Positions 20,260 to 30,682 of a DNA stretch of 64,000 nucleotides are shown in pieces. The first letter of the stretch is position 1. Every line of letters starts with the position of its first letter. The position numbers were made by a program, and so were the translations under genes. Source of the stretch: Ichthyophis bannanicus (taxonomy: Eukaryota; Chordata; Amphibia; Gymnophiona; Ichthyophiidae); contig CM066033.1 in assembly GCA_033557465.1 (NCBI GenBank), positions 904,048,808 through 904,112,807 on the forward strand, in the 5' to 3' direction. The notes below the pieces were generated by a model, which was not told where the DNA came from, did not search any database, and saw only the letters and a list, made by a program, of their open reading frames with translations.

Positions 20260-20898
20260 TCATACACATCGCGCCCATTCTATGGACGCATTCAAACCTT
20301 TAGGAAACACTGTATCAAGGGTATATATCCACCATTGCTCACGCCTGATCAATAGCCGATCTATGGGCACGCCCCTTTCATCCTTTAATACTTGTTCTAA
20401 ACATAATATCCGAAGTTGTTCATACTGATGATGTTGCGATATACAGCATTGGACTATCGGGGCCTCATTTACACAATGTTTTAGACGACTCTTATGTTCC
20501 CTAATACGGACTCGAAATGCACATGTAGTCTTTCCTATATACACTAATCTGCATGGGCAAAATATGGCATATACCACATTAACAGACCCACAGGTAGTAG
20601 AGGATGCCAAATTTCTTCGGAGGCCATTGTATTCAAAATGTGAGGCTTCTATGGTCAGCATGCATATATCACAGTTTCCACAACTACGGTGGCCCTTGTA
20701 GGCAACTGCAACTGAGACTTCCTCAATCGGTCTCAATACGGTGGAACTTAAAAGTTCCTTAAGATTGCGATCACGGGTCCACACACATCTAATAGCCTTG
20801 TTGTCTAAACCCGGGACTGCTGCTAAAATATTGGAATGCCTTTTAATAATCTGCTGCACTGCTGAACTCATCGGGGAATACCTCGTAATAAAATTCAC
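20260..20898 (-). CDS. PLE GIY-YIG endonuclease domain (partial polyprotein)
   Basis: 212 codons without interruption. C-terminal part of the PLE RT-endonuclease polyprotein, which nicks target DNA. After a basic N-terminal block (IRCVWTRDRNLKELL) come a cysteine pair CGNCDIC, then VVYAIFCPC and VYIGKT (the GIY-YIG motif pair with the extra CxC typical of PLEs), FRVRIREHKSRL (catalytic Arg), and RREQWWIYTLDTVFP near the C-terminus with the metal-binding Glu. The upstream RT is missing through 5' truncation, so the ATG at 20898 is only the first Met in the surviving frame. It cannot mobilise itself. Confidence 0.88.
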   Translation of the reverse strand: MNFITRYSPMSSAVQQIIKRHSNILAAVPGLDNKAIRCVWTRDRNLKELLSSTVLRPIEEVSVAVAYKGHRSCGNCDICMLTIEASHFEYNGLRRNLASSTTCGSVNVVYAIFCPCRLVYIGKTTCAFRVRIREHKSRLKHCVNEAPIVQCCISQHHQYEQLRILCLEQVLKDERGVPIDRLLIRREQWWIYTLDTVFPKGLNASIEWARCV

Positions 20899-20943
20899 AT
20901 GTGGAGACTCGAAATCGTTTATTCCAGCCGAACAGCGGTCCCA

Positions 20944-21002
20944 GGTTTAGACAACAAGGCTATTAGATGTGTGTGGACCTGTGATCGCAATCTTAAGGAA
21001 CT
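20944..21002 (+). repeat. Inverted duplicate of PLE A coding sequence at its 5' end
   Basis: Reverse complement of 20753-20812 with few differences (TAGACAACAAGGCTATTAGA). A short inverted copy at the truncated 5' end, a configuration known for Penelope insertions. Confidence 0.8.
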
Positions 21003-21043
21003 TCATCGTTCGGTAAAAGACCAGTCTTTCATGTTCTCTCCCT

Positions 21044-22195
21044 GGCAACTGATTGGACGAGTCTTACAGTGAGGGGGAGGTTGGTCTGCTCTTGCAGGGT
21101 CCCGTTCTGATGCCAGAGATGCATCGATTCTCTCCTACAGCTTGGCTTGGCTTTTGAGGGGGCGCATTTAAGATGCTGAGGTTATTCTACTTAGATGGTA
21201 GGCTAGGCATTTGTCCACCACTTTGGCATATGTGTAAGTATGGTGCATATTTGAGAATTAGTGTGAGGAACGGGGGGGGGGGGGGGGTCTGCCCGTTTGG
21301 GGCCCTGAGATATCCTGGTCTTTTTGCAAATGGGGCTTGAGAAGGGTCTGTTTTACATTTTTTGGGGTTTTTTAAGGTACACGTGGCGGCTCTGGCTTGT
21401 TTCCAGGGCCACGTTCAGGGTCAGACTCTAGCCTCCCATGCAGATGTGATCCGCTTCCTTAGAAGGGGTTAAGCATATCCATCTGCCTTCTCGCTTGGTG
21501 GTTCCCTCCTGGGATCTGAATTTCATCCTCTCAGCATTGTCTGAGGTGCTGTTTGAGCCTTTACAGGGGGCTACTCTGAAAGATTTAACCCTGAAGGTCA
21601 TCTTTCTGGTCATGATCGGTTCAGCCTGAAGGATTTCTGAGCTGCAGTCCTGTCCTGTCGGGATCCCTATTTGGTTATGTCCAAGAAGAAGGTAGTACTT
21701 CTACCTGTCCCTTCCTTTTTGCCTAAAGTGGTATTAGCTTTTCACATTAATCAGGTGGTCACATTGCCGGTTTTCTCTGAGTCTCCGGGGCCTCCTGATT
21801 CTTGGGTCCCACATTTACATGATGTTCATTGTTCTTTCAAATGATATCTGAAAGTTGCGCAGAATTGTCAGCGCTCAGCTCGCCGCCTCTTCTTATTTGG
21901 AAGTCCACGGAAGGGAGAGGCGGCCTTAAAGGCTTCCATTTCATGTTGGATCCAGGAAGGCCATTGCTTCGGCATATTTGGTGAGAGGTCGAGCAAGTTT
22001 GCGTGCGCATCCTTCCCAAGCTCAGGCTTTGTCTTGGGTGGCGTTTGGTTTTGTTTCACCTCAGGACATCTGTAAGGCAGCAACCTGGTCTTCCCTTCAC
22101 TCCTTTACACGTCATCTTTGGCTTGATGCGCAGGTGCACCAGGATGTGGTTTTGGAGCAAGGGTTTTGTAGACCAGAGTTATGGGTCTCATCCAT
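21044..22195 (+). pseudogene. DIRS methyltransferase-like end and tyrosine recombinase, family B, F
   Basis: Continues F after PLE A. The first bases match the E1 segment WVLIGRVVQR (here WQLIGRVLQ). Recombinase remnants: TLAYV with CIFE, then KDLTLKVIFLVMIGSA*RISELQ near 21580-21640 with the catalytic Arg codon replaced by TGA, VPSFLPKVVLAFHINQVV near 21707, SCWIQEGHCFGIF, RAHPSQAQALSWVAFG (HxxR present but Arg changed to Gln), CKAATWSSLHSFTRHLWLD (Tyr changed to Leu). Many frame changes. Inactive. Confidence 0.78.
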
Positions 22196-22199
22196 CCTT

Positions 22200-22857
22200 A
22201 GTACTGCTTTATATCCCCCACGCCTGGACTAGACTGGAGGGTCGAATAGGAAGATGAAATAGGACCTTACCTGCTAATTTTCTTCCCTGGAGTCCCTCCA
22301 GTCCAGGTCCCGTCTGGGATATTGCATTCTGCCTCGTGTCTGCCTGAAGATTCTTGTTGTCTTGCAGCCAAGGTTGTGGCGTCGGACCAGGTACAAACTT
22401 AGATTGTGAGCTCTCTAGGGACAGGGACAATACTGTACCTGAATGTAACTCACCTTGATCAACTCCTGGAAAGGCATGAGCTAAATGCTAATAATAAATA
22501 AATAATACATATTTCATAGCGAGAGGCCTGCTATATTCCTGGCGGTTCTGCTTGCAAAATTGTTCTCTGTTGGGATGTTCTAGTTTTCGGGAGCTTTGGC
22601 AGCTAGAACCTTAAAAAAAAAATGGCATTGTGCTGTTGGCAGAGAATGGGGGGGGGGGGGGGGGTACCTTGGGATTCCCTATCTGCTTTGTGAAGGTCCT
22701 AGTGAAGGGGCTGTTGTAGGTAAAGGCTTCTTACAGGCTGATTTTGGGTTCAGTGTATCTGTTTCCATCTTCTGGTAGGTGAGCATAATCCATGCACCTG
22801 GACTGGACTGGAGGAACTCCAGGAAAGAAAATTATCAGGTAAGGTCTAATTTCACCG
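22200..22857 (+). repeat. F ICR, SINE/L2 tail and 3' inverted terminal repeat
   Basis: ICR 22210-22320: GACTAGACTGGAGGGTCGAATAGGAAG complements the 5' end of F in part, and ACCTTACCTGCTAATTTTC complements the 3' end. 22376-22510 is a MIR/L2-like tail (TAGATTGTGAGCTCTC ... AATAATAAATAAATAAT). The 3' terminal repeat lies at about 22735-22857. A 16-base G run is near 22648. Confidence 0.8.
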
Positions 22858-23036
22858 TATTCACTGTGGGTATCCTCAAACCCTGTTGGCTATGGCATCA
22901 CCAATGTGAAAATGTGTCTTAAAATTTAAAAAAAAAAAAAAAAGTAAAATTGTGTGATGTCCTACAACTGATAATCGGGCATTAGGTATATAATATATCT
23001 AATGGGAGAGTAGATGTAAAGTTGAAATGTTATGCT
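22858..23036. other. Short unassigned flank
   Basis: Between F and the palindromic element. Contains an A run near 22929; no gene seen. Confidence 0.4.
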
Positions 23037-23316
23037 ATCATAGTGCTTCACAAAAAACAAACCCCTGCTAGCGGTAACACCAAGAATCACTAAATATATA
23101 AAATCACCACAGCACCCTTCCCAAAATTATGAAAGTAAATTCACCTCTTTTTGTCGGATGGAACCAAGGGAGGCTAGAACCATAGCCCTAACCACACCAG
23201 ATGGCACCATCCATTTTATTCATTAAACAAAAGCTGCTAAACAGCATAGAACTTGACTTATCTTCGATGAAGAACTTTTTCAAATTCACTGCGATACATA
23301 ATCCCTTGAGAGTAAG

Positions 23317-23358
23317 GCACGACGTGCACGTTTCGGAAATGATTCCTGTATCAAGTGC
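23317..23358 (-). ncRNA. Degenerate hammerhead-like fold, left arm
   Basis: Mirror of the right-arm copy. Order on the minus strand: GCAC, TTGATAC, AGGAA-TCA-TTTCC helix II, GAAA, CG-TGCA-CG, TC, GTGC. Stems I-III are complete, but the core differs from CTGANGA at three positions, so cleavage is doubtful. Confidence 0.5.
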
Positions 23359-23624
23359 AGTGCTCTTCACTATGTATCAACTGTCAAACAACGCCGAGCT
23401 TCCCACCCGGTTTAATCTCTGGAAGGATCTTCTTAGTGGCTACACCAGCTATCAATCACAGCCATACTCCAATCAATCGGCAGGGGAACCCCACCAACCA
23501 GGGGAACCCTGCCGCGTATGGCTGTGATTGATAGCTGGTGTAGCCACTAAGAAGATCCTTCCAGAGATTAAACCGGGTGGGAAGCTCGGCGTTGTTTGAC
23601 GGTTGATACATAGTGAAGAGCACT

Positions 23625-23666
23625 GCACTTGATACAGGAATCATTTCCGAAACGTGCACGTCGTGC
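23625..23666 (+). ncRNA. Degenerate hammerhead-like fold, right arm
   Basis: GCAC (23625-23628), TTGATAC core (23629-23635), GGAA/TTCC helix II, GAAA (23649-23652), CG/CG stem III, TC (23661-23662), GTGC closing stem I. Same core substitutions as the left arm. Confidence 0.5.
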
Positions 23667-23910
23667 CTTACTCTCAAGGGATTATGTATCGCAGTGAATT
23701 TGAAAAAGTTCTTCATCGAAGATAAGTCAAGTTCTATGCTGTTTAGCAGCTTTTGTTTAATGAATAAAATGGATGGTGCCATCTGGTGTGGTTAGGGTTA
23801 TGGTTCTAGCCTCCCTTGGTTCCATCCGACAAAACGAGGTGAATTTACTTTCATAATTTTGGGAAGGGTGCTGTGGTGATTTTATATATTTAGTTAATCA
23901 TAGTGCTTCA

Positions 23911-24254
23911 GGCCACTGTTCAGCCAGTGACGACGTAGGATGATTTTCTGCATTGATTATATTAGATTTGATGATGGTGTCAATATGGTCCTGTTTGGAG
24001 GCACAGTTTTGGCATAATGCCATTATCTACGCTTCCTGCTTTGTAGCCTGCCAATTCTTAATGCCTCTCCTTGGCAGACTTATAGCCATATTGCAAGGCA
24101 GATTTTGATGGTTTTGCTTTGTTGACTCCACAGACTTGTGATGTAAAACAGATTCTACAGTGGTAACTAACATTAAAAAAATAGGAACTTCTTGACTGGG
24201 GAGAGTGAAGGGACATGTTATAGAGTGAGAGGTTCCAGATCACAATTGTTGCCT
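23911..24254. other. No recognised gene or repeat
   Basis: About 340 bp of apparently unique sequence, no coding signal. Confidence 0.4.
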
Positions 24255-24412
24255 GTTCATCCTGTTCTGCCCTCTTTATAACAATGGATTTTAACTTTTT
24301 CCTTTATGTATTTCTGGGTTTAATGTACTTGAGTGTGTTTATCATAAACCACCTTATTGTCTAGCAATGAAAGACGGTATAGAAATGCACTAAATAAAAA
24401 AAAAGAATATAA
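24255..24412 (+). mobile_element. SINE/LINE 3' tail fragment
   Basis: Ends with ATAAACCACC, GGTATAGAAATGCACTAAAT and an A-rich tail, the same design as the L2-type tails elsewhere (AAACCGC...GCGGTATA...AAATAAA). No head recognised. Confidence 0.5.
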
Positions 24413-24570
24413 TGGTTACCATTTCTTGTTTATCCTTCTCAAACTCACCGTTCTTACTTCTTCCCCTAATACACTGCACATGATTTCTTCAGCGCAGGAG
24501 ATGCTTTCTCTCCTCTCCCTAAGATCCCATCATACTGCTTTTCTCATCTCCCCTTTCTTTCCTTTTCTAG

Positions 24571-24648
24571 GTGATGGACCCAAAAGGGCACCGCCGGCCC
24601 CTAGTACTGTGCACACCACAGATGAAAAGCAGGAACAGTCCTAACACT
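24571..24648 (+). other. Possible host exon X (78 nt)
   Basis: Preceded by a strong pyrimidine tract ending TTCCTTTTCTAG and followed by GTAAGA, so both splice signals look good. Only the phase-0 frame is open throughout (begins VMDPKGHRRPLV). Another frame gives DGPKRAPPAPSTVHTTDEK and stops inside. Length is a multiple of three, as for a cassette exon. I recognise neither peptide. Chance occurrence is possible. Confidence 0.25.
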
Positions 24649-24654
24649 GTAAGA

Positions 24655-25430
24655 ACTTGAGGTTGAGGAATGACTAGCTACTCCCATTCCACCTACCATT
24701 TCATTCATGTTCTATGTCTGACTTACTTTAAATCATGCCTTCCACTAATTACTGCTTCAGTATTTTATCTGCCCCAAGTATGAAGCTAATAGCCTACCCT
24801 CTTTGCTCTGATAACATTTGGCACCGCAAAGCACTAAGTCATTGTCTTGCCATGCTTCCCTCTTTGATCACTGAGCAGCTTGTCTGCCTGCTTGTCCCAT
24901 CTCTTGCGCTACGCAATGATTATCTGATATTTTGGCTCCCTTTATCAATGAGCTATCCTGTTTTTTGAAATCATTGTGAATACTATACATACACTTTTTT
25001 CTTTTATCTCTACCTGCTGTGCTTTTTTCCTATTTTGCTCCTTGATGTTCTGTATTTCCCTAGTTTGTCGTCCTTTGCCTATTTGTAAAAGTGTATTTTT
25101 TATTCTGCTGCATTTTGTGTGGAGCTTGTGGCACACTAGTTGTAGTACATATGTATTTCATGCTGGAAGAAAGGTGAACACTCTGGTTCATAATATCAGA
25201 GGGTTGAGGGGAGCCATTGACCAATTGTATGCGACTGTAAAGAAGTCTGTGTGGGCTTGAGATGAGAGCCAGCACTTCAGATCTTCAGCATCTATAGGCT
25301 AGAAGCAGGCCATTAGAATGTCCTAAACTCTCTTGGAACAGTGGATCCCAAAATGTAGATCTGGCTTGCTTTTTGAGTCACAGGATGCTTTATTGGTGGG
25401 TAACAAGATAAAGCCTTACCGTATTACACA
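24655..25430. other. No recognised gene or repeat
   Basis: AT-rich sequence with short ORFs only. The lysine/glutamine-rich minus-strand ORF near 24945-25136 has no family features. Confidence 0.4.
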
Positions 25431-25439
25431 GATGAAGTT

Positions 25440-26222
25440 CAGAGCTGGGGTAGGGCAAAACTGCAGTCTGTCATTTCAACATCATGTGCATCACAGTAAA
25501 ACTCTGAGATATGCAACATTTTGGTTTATATTTGAAGCACAGGTAAATGGAGTTCATGCTGAAGAGAAAGGCATTACCAGTGGTGTACCACAGGGATCTG
25601 GCCTTAGTTCGATTTTTAAACATTTCTATAAATGAGAATGGTTGACATTTTGGCCATTGAGATTTAACACTAAAAAATGCAGGGTCGTGTATTTGGACTG
25701 CAAAATCCCAAGGGAGCAGTATAGTATAGGGGGTGAAGTACTTCTGTCCACAAAAGAAGAGTAGGACCCTGGGGGTGATTGTTTCAATAATCTTAAGATG
25801 GCTAAATAGGTAACAAAGGAGATGGCAAAAGCCAGAAGGATGTTTGAGAGAGGAATGCTCATCACCAAGGAAGAGGTGATAATTCCTCTGTATGTTTTTG
25901 AGATCTCATTTGGAGTCCTGTGTGCAATTCTGGAGACCACACCTTTAAAAGGATACCAACAGGTTGGAGTCGGTGCATAGGGTGGCTGCTAAAATGGTCA
26001 GTATTTTTCATTATAAGGCATATGGGGAAAGACTTAAATCTCAATAAGTATACTTTGGAGCAAAGGTGGGAAATGGGAGATATGGCAGAGATGTTTAAAT
26101 ACCTCCGTGACATAAATGCACAGGAGGAGAGCCTCTCAATTGAAAGAAAGCTTTGCAGTGAGGGTCATAAGATGAAGGTGAAAGGGTATGGACTCAGGAA
26201 TAATATGAGGAAATATTTCTTT
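25440..26222 (+). pseudogene. CR1-like LINE RT remnant (left of D4)
   Basis: Degenerate reverse transcriptase C-terminus. Pieces: GITSGVPQGSGLSSIF near 25575 (the PQGS block), FNTKKCRVVYLDCK near 25662, EEVIIPLYVFEISFGVLCAI near 25876, and MAEMFKYLRDINAQEESLSI with LRNNMRKYFF at 26080-26222. The last motif is cut exactly by D4; the same frame resumes at 44951 with ERVVDEWNS. It belongs to a different CR1 subfamily from the minus-strand copies. Stops and frameshifts throughout. Confidence 0.75.
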
Positions 26223-26995
26223 CTCCATGGACGAGCAGGATGAAGTCCTCATGTATGGGTTAAGTCGCTGATGGAGCCCTCGCATGAGAACATTTCATAG
26301 CTCCTCCTAGAAGCTTTTGGAAGGTTCACTGTGCATGCATGCATGCATCTTCCACTTGCCATTGTTGCACCATTTCTCCTCCATTTTTTCTTCACCATAG
26401 AGTACGTTGGATGCCAGTCTAATCCACATAGTCAAACTATCCTATCACCTATTTTGTTCTCGTTTTTTGAGGGGTTTTTTTCTCTCGGCCTGCCATCACG
26501 TGCTAACATGTATGCTTCTTTTTTTTTTTTTTGCCTTTTGGTGCCTTATGTTTTTTGCGAACTGTTTTCAAGTTTCCTTTCTTTTTACTTCAATGCTGCT
26601 TGCCCTCTTTGACTTTAGGTGATCCGGCCAAGTAAAATATTTTCATCATCAAGCTATTTTATTTTGCAATGGCTATTTTTCCATCTGAGATGTCCCAAAA
26701 ACTCGCCAGCAGGTTCAAAACGTGCTCCAAGTGCTTTCGGACCATACCTCCTCATGGATACCCATGACTGATACCTAACATGCTTGGGGCTCGGCCATAA
26801 GCAGCCACCTTGTGATTTGTGTTTACAGATCACAACAAAGGGCCTTCATGGCTGAGAAAAACATTGTGACCTGATCTTTGATGTACAGACATCCTTTCCA
26901 TCTATTTCGGCGTTGGGGCATCTCTCTCAATGGCTTTACAAGCTCCACCAGACACTGAACGTTCACCACTATTGAGGAGTCTTCCAGCTCAATCT
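26220..26995 (+). pseudogene. D4 5' inverted repeat, leader and start of gag
   Basis: 26220-26370 is the 5' terminal repeat, including a (GCAT)n stretch near 26333. A T-rich leader follows. A gag N-terminus lies at about 26668: ATGGCTATTTTTCC, then FKTCSKCF, the cysteine-pair pattern seen in D2 (FKKCDRC). A TGA after HGYP stops it; LGARP and AATL*FVFT correspond to the second and third cysteine blocks, damaged. D3 interrupts near 26996-27005. Gag resumes at 33877. No intact product. Confidence 0.7.
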
Positions 26996-27555
26996 GAGCC
27001 AAGTATCCATAGGAGGAAGTAGTCACGTATTGGTGAATCTCCCGATGGAGCCTCACTCAGGAACGTTCCCCAGTTTCCACCAGAAGCTTTTGGGAGCCTC
27101 CATTGCGCATGTGTGCCTCCCTTCCTGCCCACCGTGGTGCCCTCTTAGCCTCAGTTCACCTTTTCCACAGAGCCCCATGGATGTGTTCCAGTGCGTTCTT
27201 GAAAAAGCTGTTCTTTTGCCATTCGGGGTGCCGTAATTTTTGCTTTTTTTTTTTTTTTGCTGCCTTTTTCCTCGCCTGTTGTCGAGGTGTCTGTTTCATC
27301 GGCGCCGACCACTGCATAAGGTTGCTTCTCGCTTTGTCTTTTTTGCCTGGTTGTTCTTCCCAGGCTTTTTCTTCCACCGTTGCTAGCATTTTTGACCTCA
27401 TGGAGGCCGTTTTTCCGTCAATGTTAAAGCTGGCCAGCGAATTTAAGAAATGCACTCATTGTACATGCACCATCTCTGTGATGGACTGTTAAAGCTGGTG
27501 CCTTCAATGCCTTTGCCCTGACCATGAGCCCTCAATGTGCAATCTGTGCTTACAG

Positions 27556-28605
27556 ATAAGAACATAAGAAATCCCATACTGGGTCAGACCAAGGTCCAAC
27601 AAGCTCAGTATCTTGTTTCCAACAGTGGCCAATCCAGGTCACAGATATCTGGTAGGTTTCCAAAAAGGCACACAGATTCCACAATGCTCGTCCTGGGGTA
27701 AGCAGTAGATTTCCCGGGTTGTCTTTAGTAATGGTTTATGGACCTTTCTTCCAGGAACTTGTCCAACCCTTTTTTAAACCCAGCTACACTAACAACTTTT
27801 ACTACATCCTCTGGTAACGAATTCCAGAGTTTGATTAGGCGTTGAGTGAAAAAATGTTTTCTCTTATTAGTCTTAAATGGGTTATTGAAGCTTCTTTGTG
27901 TGTTTCTAGTCTTTCTACTTTTTGATGATGTAAACAATTAATCTACGTTGACCTGTTCCACTTCATTCATTAATTCATAGACTTCTATTATATCCCCCCC
28001 ACAGCCGTCTCTTTTACAAGTTGAAGAGCCCCAACCTTTTACGCCTTCCCTTTACCATTTTGGTGGCTCTTCTCTTTCCCTTTTCTAATTCTGCTACATC
28101 CTTTTTAAGATAGGGCGACCAGAATTGCACACAGTATTCAAGGTGTGGTGGACCCATGGAATGTTAGAGGCATTATAATATCCTTAGTTTTGTTCTCCAT
28201 TCCTTTCGTTGTGATTCCTAGTATTCTATTTGCTTTCTTGGTCGCCACTGCACACTGGATGGAGGGTTTCAACATATTATCCACGATGATGTCTAAATAT
28301 TTTTCCTAGGTGGTGGTTTCTAATATAGTACCTTGCATCATGTAACCATAGTTTGGGTTGTTCTTTCGTAGGTACATAATTTTGCTCTTGTCCACATTCA
28401 ATTTCAACTGCCATTTAGACATCCAGTCTTCCAATTTATCAAGGTGCTCTTGTAATTTTTCACAATCCTCTTGCGTTTTAACAACTTTGAATAATTTGAG
28501 TCATCTGCACCTCCTCGTTGTTCCTATTTCCATATCATTTATGAATATTTTAAAAAGCAATGGGCCCAGCACAGATCTCTGGGGTTTTCCATTATTCACA
28601 TTTTT
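27556..28605 (-). mobile_element. CR1 LINE 3' fragment in D3 gag
   Basis: Begins on the plus strand with AAGAACATAAGAAATCCCAT, the CR1 terminus seen at 17004 and 15526. Reading leftward from 28605 it covers the RT palm (SVLGPLLFKIFINDME, 28500-28580), then degenerate thumb and the end FTQRLIKLWNSLPEDVVK near 27790-27870. 5'-truncated, about 1.05 kb. D3 gag continues on both sides. Confidence 0.85.
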
Positions 28606-29924
28606 CGTTTGAGAAAATTGGCCAGATGATGGCAAAGGGTTGCAAGAAGCAGCATGAGTCCATTTTCGGGCCCTCAGACTCTGCATCCTTGGCAACGCCC
28701 TCAAGGGGCTCTGCTCAGGCATAGGCCTCAGACAGTGCCTGCCCCCACCTGGAGCTGAAGGGCTGCTGCAACCTGGAGCAAAAGCTTTCTCCCTATCGGA
28801 GTCATGGAAGGACTCATCATCTGCATCATTGGTGTTCATGGCGCTGACCGGAGCATGGCATTATCACTGGAGCCCCTCTCTGCACAGTGCTGAGCGTGAT
28901 GGCCAGGAGCAGTCTGCCAAGGTGCTCCAGAGGGTGGAAGTGACTCCCAAGACCCTGGAGGTATGCTGGTAATCCCCCGATGTCCTGACTATTGTGAAGT
29001 CACTGTGTAGGGTGCCAGAGTCAGTGGCTGAGGTTGCTGCACTGGCCCCGATGTCCTCTGAGACCACAGTGCTTGCCAAATACCTTCGGGTCCTCGAGAC
29101 GCACATGATGGCTCTCTTCGCTGCATAGGGCCCGGTGGCATTGGCACCAGCCATGTAGCTGATCCTCGAGACCCATACCCTCCTGGGCCAGTGACTCTGG
29201 TTTGGTGGTCGGAGTCCACCCTGGGCCCGATGGCATTTTCCCTGTCAAGTGTCTCCAGTTTCAAGTGCTTGGAGGTGGAATGCCAGTGGTACTGCTGGAG
29301 CAGAGCAGATACCAGGCAGAGACAAGGTAGTATTTCTACTTTCTCTCAGAGTCAGACTCCAATGGCTGGGAGATGGAGGAGGAGTTCACAATCACCGAGA
29401 GGGAGTCCTTTGACATACCCTCGGTGCCAGAAGTCACACCTGGAGGACATGTCCTTCCAGGACTTTGTCCGGGATATGGCCAAGGCCATCCCCTTCTCCC
29501 TGGAGGTGGAGGATGAACTAAGGGCTGAGGAGCTGGAAATCCTCCAGTACCCTTTTGCCCCCAAGGCGGCTGTCACACTGCTGGTACATTGTATTCTCCA
29601 GCGGCTCGTGTTGCACATGTGGGAGAACCTGATGTTGGGTACCAGCCATCAGCTGCTGTCTGGATCAGTGTACTGGGTGCAGAGGTCCCCCGAGTTTGAG
29701 AAACCCCAACTGTTGCACCACTCCCTGGTTGTAGAGTCCGATATGCGGTGTTGCAAGAGTTCCAAGATCCATTCATCAGTACTCCCTAGCAGGGAGCAGA
29801 GGACCCTCAATGAGTTTCGCAGGCACTGCTTTCAGAGCTCCATGCTCATAGCCCAGATCCTGTCATACCAACTCTACATGGGGATGTTCCTGTGGGACAT
29901 CATGGTGGAATCACCCCTCTCACC

Positions 29925-30146
29925 CCACTAAAACCTATCCCTAAGTCTAATGATGCTTTGTCATCAAAATTTGTAAATAAATTATTTTAGTTGAATTATG
30001 TAAACTTGTAATTCCCTGTTTCTGCACCAGTTGTATTGTTAATCTGTTTTATGTATCTGTTGTTGTTTTGTAAACAGCTATGATTACCTAAAATAGCGGT
30101 ATAAAAAACAGACACATAAGTAAATAAAATAAAAAAAATCTGAGTG
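29925..30146 (+). mobile_element. L2-type / SINE tail in D3 gag
   Basis: Non-gag sequence ending TTTTGTAAACAGCTATGATT, TAGCGGTATAAAAAACAG and AAGTAAATAAAATAAAAAAAA. Gag similarity stops at 29920 and resumes at about 30147. The layout matches the other L2-type tails, without a tRNA-like head. Confidence 0.65.
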
Positions 30147-30682
30147 AGTTTGACTCCCTCATCCCGGCGGAGCGCCTGGAGACCTTCCGTACACTGGTAG
30201 GGCATGGTAAAAACGTGTTCAAGTATATGGTGTGGGCCACATACGACATATTTGAGTCGGTGGGCAGGGTGGCGGCAGTGGACATCGATGCCTGCTGGCT
30301 GGCCTTGTTCCATTCCTCCAACCTGGAGCAGTGGGTCCAGGACAAGCTGACAGATGTGCCGTGCACCGGGGAGAGCCTCTTCGGCAAGTCCATGCAGGAG
30401 AGGGCAGCCAAAATTGAGACTGAGCAGGTGACCATTTCCTCTCTCGCAAGACTGTGGATCCTCCCAAAAAGAAACATCAGAGGAAGAAGTCCTTTTACAA
30501 GCCCAGGTGCCGCTACTATAAGTCCCCAAGGGACTCGGCCCAAGGCACAATCTCAGTAACAGCCACACCGGGAGAAGCCACAGAAGGCCCATCCTGCGTC
30601 CTAGTCACAGCTTGGAGGGAGGTTTTGACGCCTTCCTCATGGGCATAGCAGTCACCCGATTACCAGAGAGGCACCCTTTCAG

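Larger units (their letters stand above)
19504..21029 (-). mobile_element. Penelope-like element A (5'-truncated, 14-bp target duplication)
   Basis: Flanked by a perfect 14-bp duplication, CATGTTCTCTCCCT (19490-19503 and 21030-21043). On the minus strand: a short inverted repeat of its own coding region (20944-21002 against 20753-20812), an intact GIY-YIG segment (20898-20260), a hammerhead ribozyme (19852-19790), the conserved 80-nt structure (19669-19590), and the 3' end at 19504. The RT domain is absent through 5' truncation. Confidence 0.92.
12786..22857 (+). mobile_element. DIRS retrotransposon, family B, copy F (split by CR1 and PLE A)
   Basis: Starts CTTCCTATTTGTCCCTCCAG, like E1, and ends near 22857 with a 3' repeat (GTGAGCATAATCCATGCACC) that reverse-complements its 5' end (GTTATGCTCACCTACC). 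Gag, RT and the first RNase H piece precede a CR1 mosaic at 15526-19040. RNase H resumes at 19041, PLE A sits at 19504-21029, and the methyltransferase-like end and recombinase follow. All frames are damaged. Without the inserts the element is about 5 kb. Confidence 0.87.
23051..23896. mobile_element. Palindromic PLE-like non-autonomous element with 14-bp target duplication
   Basis: Arms 23090-23467 and 23516-23893 are reverse complements of equal length (378 nt) with few differences. A 48-nt spacer holds a smaller hairpin (CGGCAGGG / CCCTGCCG), and there is an extra 39-nt left end. ATCATAGTGCTTCA flanks it on both sides (23037-23050 and 23897-23910), a target duplication of the same length as PLE A. 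Each arm has an ORF of about 60-108 codons that I do not recognise and a hammerhead-like fold. The PLE link rests on duplication length and the ribozyme-like fold, not on coding similarity. Confidence 0.75.
27418..30640 (+). pseudogene. DIRS gag-like protein, D3 (split by CR1 and a SINE tail)
   Basis: N-terminal cysteine block near 27445 (FKKCTHC, CLQCLCPDHEPSMCNLC) with an early stop. The CR1 fragment 27556-28605 follows. Gag resumes near 28617 (MAKGCKKQHESIF) and passes a low-similarity middle. Its conserved half begins near 29455: FQDFVRDMAKAI, LRAEELEILQY, LVLHMWENL, HHSLVVESDMRC, YQLYMGMFLWDI. A tail element sits at 29925-30146. Then FKYMVWATYDIFESVGRV, EQWVQDKLTDVPC and GESLFGKSMQERAAK to about 30420, with a basic end. 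Several frames; not functional. Confidence 0.82.

Noticed and set aside
27156..27455. Lys-rich minus-strand ORF
   Set aside because: Antisense of the T-rich D3 leader.
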